A DNA stretch of 64,000 bases, taken from assembly GCF_029961025.1 (NCBI RefSeq), contig NZ_JASBVP010000002.1, positions 496,001 through 560,000 of the forward strand, read 5' to 3'. This document shows, piece after piece, positions 61,088 to 64,000 of the stretch. The translations under genes were made by a program, and so were the position numbers. Each line of letters opens with the position of its first letter. Position 1 is the stretch's first letter. The stretch comes from Mycobacterium sp. (GTDB taxonomy: Bacteria; Actinomycetota; Actinomycetes; Mycobacteriales; Mycobacteriaceae). Below the pieces are notes generated by a model that saw only the letters and a program-made list of their open reading frames with translations, was not told where the DNA came from and did no database searches.

Positions 61088-61951
61088 CTAGAGCTCTCGG
61101 ATCGTTCCGAACAGGTGTGGGTAACCGGTGGCGACGTTACGCAGCGTCAAGTCCCAGCCACGGTCGACTTGATCGATATAGAGTCCTGCCCGGGCCGGCA
61201 GCACCACCGGCTTGGCAAAGCGCACCGAATAGCTCACCGCGTCCGGAATCCGGCCCTCGATATTCGCCAATACGGCTGCGGCACTGAACATTCCATGTGC
61301 AATAACGGAAAGGAAGCCGAACAGTCTGGCGGCGATCGGGTTGGTGTGGATCGGGTTGTGATCACCACCGACGGCCGCGTAGCGGCGGATGCGACCGGGG
61401 GAGACGCTCAGCAGCGCATTCGGCGGCGGAAGTTTGGGTTGCTTCTCCGGCGGCGGTTTAGGTTCGTCGGACAAACTGGTCCGCTGCTGGTGCAGGAAGG
61501 TCGTCACCTGATGCCAGGCAATATCATTGCCGACGTTGACATCGGCGACCAGGTCGACCAGCAGACCCCTTCGATGCTCACGCAGGTTTTCGGCGTGCAC
61601 CTTCACCCCAACCGTATCGGTCACCGCGATCGGTCGATATTGCGTGATGTGGTTTTCGGTGTGTATCAATCCGATTGCGGCGAAGGGGAAGTCGAACCCT
61701 GTCACCAGGGCCATCATCGTCGGGAACGTCAACACGAACGGGTAGGTCAGCGGAACGGTATCGCCGTAACGCAACCCGGTTACAGCCGCATAAGCGGCGA
61801 CATTCGCGCGATCGATAGCCAGGTCCTCGACGGTGAGCGTGCGGCTGGGCAGTTGGTCGCTGCGGGGTACCAACGGTAGTGCCCCGAGTGCCGCCCGCAG
61901 CAGACTTGCCACCCCACTCGGCTGCGCCATGGTGGTCATTTCATGCCCCAT
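61088..61951 (-). CDS. htdX: (R)-3-hydroxyacyl dehydratase HtdX
   Basis: A 287-residue double-hotdog dehydratase that acts on 3-hydroxyacyl thioesters. The N-terminal half holds a degenerate hotdog (FVLTFPTMMALVTGFDFPFA). The C-terminal half carries hydratase motif 2, GGDHNPIHTNPIAARLFGF (~198-216), with catalytic Asp and His. It works with FabG4 in a FAS-II-like or beta-oxidation-like acyl pathway. AAAGGAGG before ATG 61951 sets the start. It lies 51 bases downstream of fabG4, same strand. Homologue: Rv0241c. Confidence 0.94.
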   Translation of the reverse strand: MGHEMTTMAQPSGVASLLRAALGALPLVPRSDQLPSRTLTVEDLAIDRANVAAYAAVTGLRYGDTVPLTYPFVLTFPTMMALVTGFDFPFAAIGLIHTENHITQYRPIAVTDTVGVKVHAENLREHRRGLLVDLVADVNVGNDIAWHQVTTFLHQQRTSLSDEPKPPPEKQPKLPPPNALLSVSPGRIRRYAAVGGDHNPIHTNPIAARLFGFLSVIAHGMFSAAAVLANIEGRIPDAVSYSVRFAKPVVLPARAGLYIDQVDRGWDLTLRNVATGYPHLFGTIREL

Positions 61952-62002
61952 GCTCTGCCTCCTTTCGCAGCTACGGCCGCTACGCGGCGCGCATCGTCGC
62001 CC

Positions 62003-63367
62003 TCAAGCCCCCATAATGGCCTGGCCGCAGACACGTATGACGTTGCCGGTCACGGCGTTGGAAGCGGGGTTGGCAAAATAGGCGATGGTTTCGGCGACAT
62101 CCACGGGCTGCCCGCCCTGCAGCAGCGAGTTCATCCGGCGCCCCAGCTCGCGGGTGGCCCATGGGATGGCGGCGGTCATCTTGGTTTCGATGAATCCCGG
62201 TGCGACGGCGTTGACCGTGATGCCCTTTGCGGCGAGCACCGGCGCAAGTGCCTGGGTGAGCCCGATCATGCCGGCCTTGGTGGTGGCGTAGTTGGTCTGC
62301 CCACGGTTGCCCGCGATACCGGACACCGACGACAACCCGATCACTCGGCCCCCCTCAGCGATACTGCCATTGGCGACCAGCCCTTCGGTAAGCCGCAACG
62401 GCGCAAGCAAATTAACGGCCATGACGGCATCCCAGCGGGCGTCATCCATGTTGGCCAACAGCTTGTCGCGGGTGATTCCGGCGTTGTTGACCAAGATGTC
62501 GGCTCGACCGTCGTAGTGTCCGCTCAGGTGGTCGGTGATGCGCTCGACAGCGTCGTCCGCGGTGACATCGAGGATCAGTGCCGTGCCCCCAATCCGGGAG
62601 ACGGTTTCGTTCAGCGCTTCGGCGGCGGCATCAACGTCGATGCCCACGACACGGGCGCCGTCGCGGGCAAACACCTCAGCGATGGCTGCGCCGATGCCGC
62701 TGGCGGCGCCGGTGACGATGGCGACCTTGCCCTCGAGCGGCCGATCCCAGTCGCCCGGCGGGGTGGAGTCGGCGGCTCCCACGTAGAACACCTGACCATC
62801 CACATACGCCGATTTTGCCGACAAGATGAACCGCATCGTCGACTCCAGGCCGGTGGCGGCCGGCTTGGCATCCGGGGACAAGTAGACCAGCTGAACGGTC
62901 GCGCCGCGACGCAGTTCTTTGCCCAGCGAGCGGGTGAAACCTTCCAACGCCCGCTGCGCTATCCGCTCGTCGGTGCGGGCAACCGCCTCGGGAGTTGTGC
63001 CCACGACCACCACACGGGCGCAGCGTCCCAGATTGCGCAGCAGTGGAGTGAAAAAGTCACGCAGCTTGCCCAGGCGTGCGGGTGCCGTGATCCCGGTGGC
63101 GTCAAACACCAGTCCCCCAAACGAATCGGCCCATCGGCCGCCCAGGTTGTGGCTCACCACTTCGTAGTCGCCGGCCAGAGCGGTCCGCAGCGGCTCGACT
63201 ACCCTGCCGTCACCGCCGATCAACAGCGAGCCGAGCAGCGGCGGATCTCCTACGCGATAGCGACGAAGCGGCTCGGGTCGTGGAATGCCGAGCTGCTTGG
63301 ACAAAAACGCCGCCGGGGCGGAGCTGGCGACCTGGGAGAACAGATCGGATGCGAGCTTGGGAGCCAC
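62003..63367 (-). CDS. fabG4: High-molecular-weight ketoacyl reductase FabG4
   Basis: A 454-residue NADH-dependent 3-oxoacyl-thioester reductase. The N-terminal ~200 residues form a flavodoxin-like domain without cofactor ([19 protein letters not shown]). The C-terminal SDR domain has [32 protein letters not shown] and the triad SSVSGIAG...YATTK. The N-terminal extension and HNLGG/C-terminal ends mark the HMwFabG class. GTG 63367 with GGAAGG upstream gives exactly the length of the M. tuberculosis protein Rv0242c. It is the first gene of the fabG4-htdX operon and diverges from fadA2. Confidence 0.95.
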   Translation of the reverse strand: MAPKLASDLFSQVASSAPAAFLSKQLGIPRPEPLRRYRVGDPPLLGSLLIGGDGRVVEPLRTALAGDYEVVSHNLGGRWADSFGGLVFDATGITAPARLGKLRDFFTPLLRNLGRCARVVVVGTTPEAVARTDERIAQRALEGFTRSLGKELRRGATVQLVYLSPDAKPAATGLESTMRFILSAKSAYVDGQVFYVGAADSTPPGDWDRPLEGKVAIVTGAASGIGAAIAEVFARDGARVVGIDVDAAAEALNETVSRIGGTALILDVTADDAVERITDHLSGHYDGRADILVNNAGITRDKLLANMDDARWDAVMAVNLLAPLRLTEGLVANGSIAEGGRVIGLSSVSGIAGNRGQTNYATTKAGMIGLTQALAPVLAAKGITVNAVAPGFIETKMTAAIPWATRELGRRMNSLLQGGQPVDVAETIAYFANPASNAVTGNVIRVCGQAIMGA

Positions 63368-63425
63368 TGAACTGCCTTCCGTGTCGGACGTGTCTGCTGC
63401 TGACAACCGTATCGGCGATCATGAA

Positions 63426-63441
63426 CTTACTCCAGAGTAAG
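63426..63441. promoter_or_regulatory. Palindromic operator between fabG4 and fadA2
   Basis: CTTACTC-CA-GAGTAAG is an inverted repeat with seven-base arms in the 144-base divergent region. On the plus strand TTACTC lies 17 bases before TAAGAT (63450-63455), a -10 for fadA2; on the minus strand the repeat contains TACTCT, a possible -10 for fabG4. A regulator bound here would control both directions. The protein is unknown; a TetR-type lipid regulator is likely. Confidence 0.6.
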
Positions 63442-63511
63442 GAAACCGGTAAGATAGCGGTCTAAGCGGTGGACCCCAAACCGACAACCGGGAGACAATC
63501 GGGAGACAAAC

Positions 63512-64000
63512 GTGGCCACTGAACATTCGATGCCCGGCAGCCGGGCATCGTCGGAGACGAGCCGGGCCAGGCGGCGCGTTGCCGTGCTGGGCGGCAACCG
63601 GATCCCGTTCGCACGAGCCGACGGCGCCTACGCCGAGGCGTCCAACCAGGACATGTTCACGGCCGCGTTGGGCGGGCTGGTGGAGCGTTTCGGTCTGGCC
63701 GGGGAGCGACTCGGCGCGGTCATCGGCGGCGCCGTGCTCAAACACAGTCGAGATTTCAACCTGATGCGCGAATGCGTGTTAGGCTCGGCGCTCTCGCCCT
63801 ACACGCCGGCGTTCGACATCCAGCAGGCGTGCGGAACCGGTCTGCAGGCGGCGATCGCCGCAGCCGACGGGATCGCGTCCGGGCGCTATGAGGTGGCGGT
63901 CGCGGGCGGCGTCGACACCGCCTCCGACCCACCGATCGGGTTCGGCGAGGAGTTGCGTCGCACGTTGCTCAGGCTGCGCCGATCCGCGTCCACGGTGGAA
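63512..64000 (+). CDS. fadA2: Acetyl-CoA acyltransferase FadA2 (5' part)
   Basis: The first 163 codons of a thiolase; the gene runs past the right edge. VAVLGGNRIPFARADGAYAE is the thiolase N-terminus, and the nucleophile cysteine is in QQACGTGLQAA (Cys107), which comes later than in short thiolases because the family has an N-terminal extension. It cleaves or forms 3-ketoacyl-CoA and is the degradative partner of HtdX and FabG4. GTG 63512 follows GGGAGACAAAC. Homologue: Rv0243. Confidence 0.94.
   Translation, partial: MATEHSMPGSRASSETSRARRRVAVLGGNRIPFARADGAYAEASNQDMFTAALGGLVERFGLAGERLGAVIGGAVLKHSRDFNLMRECVLGSALSPYTPAFDIQQACGTGLQAAIAAADGIASGRYEVAVAGGVDTASDPPIGFGEELRRTLLRLRRSASTVE

Noticed and set aside
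61943..63370. 475-codon open frame on the plus strand
   Set aside because: Antisense to fabG4, whose product matches a known family residue by residue.

Overview
The window is GC-rich actinobacterial DNA and almost certainly comes from a mycobacterium. It encodes the arabinogalactan machinery (GlfT1, the Wzm/Wzt galactan exporter, AftD), the proteasome activator Bpa, the two-metal oxidase R2lox, TcrX/TcrY, FabG4/HtdX/FadA2, and many genes whose order matches two blocks of the Mycobacterium tuberculosis map. Locus names of the form Rv#### below are recalled homologues; no database was searched. The species cannot be fixed from this sequence.

Layout. (1) 1-7.8 kb is accessory: a DUF2127 membrane protein; a CYTH/CHAD protein translationally coupled to an orphan ParA ATPase; an acyl-reductase of the aldehyde dehydrogenase fold and a PaaK-like adenylating enzyme that look like a split (GriC/GriD-type) carboxylic acid reductase, with a methyltransferase between them; and the truncated end of an acyl-CoA ligase. 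(2) 7.8-12.6 kb is the giant P-type ATPase CtpI. (3) 12.7-32.3 kb follows the Rv3761c-Rv3783 block in near-reference order: the galactan export operon (Rv3779, bpa, wzt, glfT1, wzm), a PLP-fold protein without its lysine, lipE, echA21, hisC2, three tRNA genes (Ser-TGA, Ser-GCT, Arg-ACG), a secreted DUF4185 protein, an APH-fold protein, a TIGR00027 methyltransferase and tcrXY. The block ends in a gutted alkylsulfatase gene, and lpqH is missing from its usual place. (4) 32.3-45.2 kb switches without a gap to the Rv0224c-Rv0234c block: methyltransferase, glycosyltransferase, two membrane proteins, acyltransferase, Php, TetR, R2lox and gabD1. An IS1182-family element sits inside a 16-bp tandem repeat just upstream of the acyltransferase. 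(5) 45.2-51.3 kb is an insertion relative to that block: a ThDP enzyme and a non-canonical Nramp transporter, each preceded by an IdeR/MntR-like metal box, plus an oxyanion (molybdate/tungstate-type) ABC transporter. (6) 51.5-64 kb returns to the block: Rv0235c, aftD, the 57-residue Rv0236A, lpqI, TetR, a CLC-type channel/transporter, htdX, fabG4 and the start of fadA2.

How the genes work together. Regions 3 and 6 build and export the arabinogalactan core. The hydratase/reductase/thiolase set at the end handles acyl-CoA chains. The TetR-R2lox-gabD1 segment and the inserted metal-transport island suggest a locus tuned to iron or manganese supply. Many genes carry a TANNNT-like -10 hexamer 6-7 nt before an ATG or GTG, as expected for leaderless mycobacterial mRNAs; I used this to choose several starts. 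The strongest leads for something undescribed are the CHAD-ParA pair, the split aryl/acyl acid reductase, and the metal-box island with its atypical Nramp.
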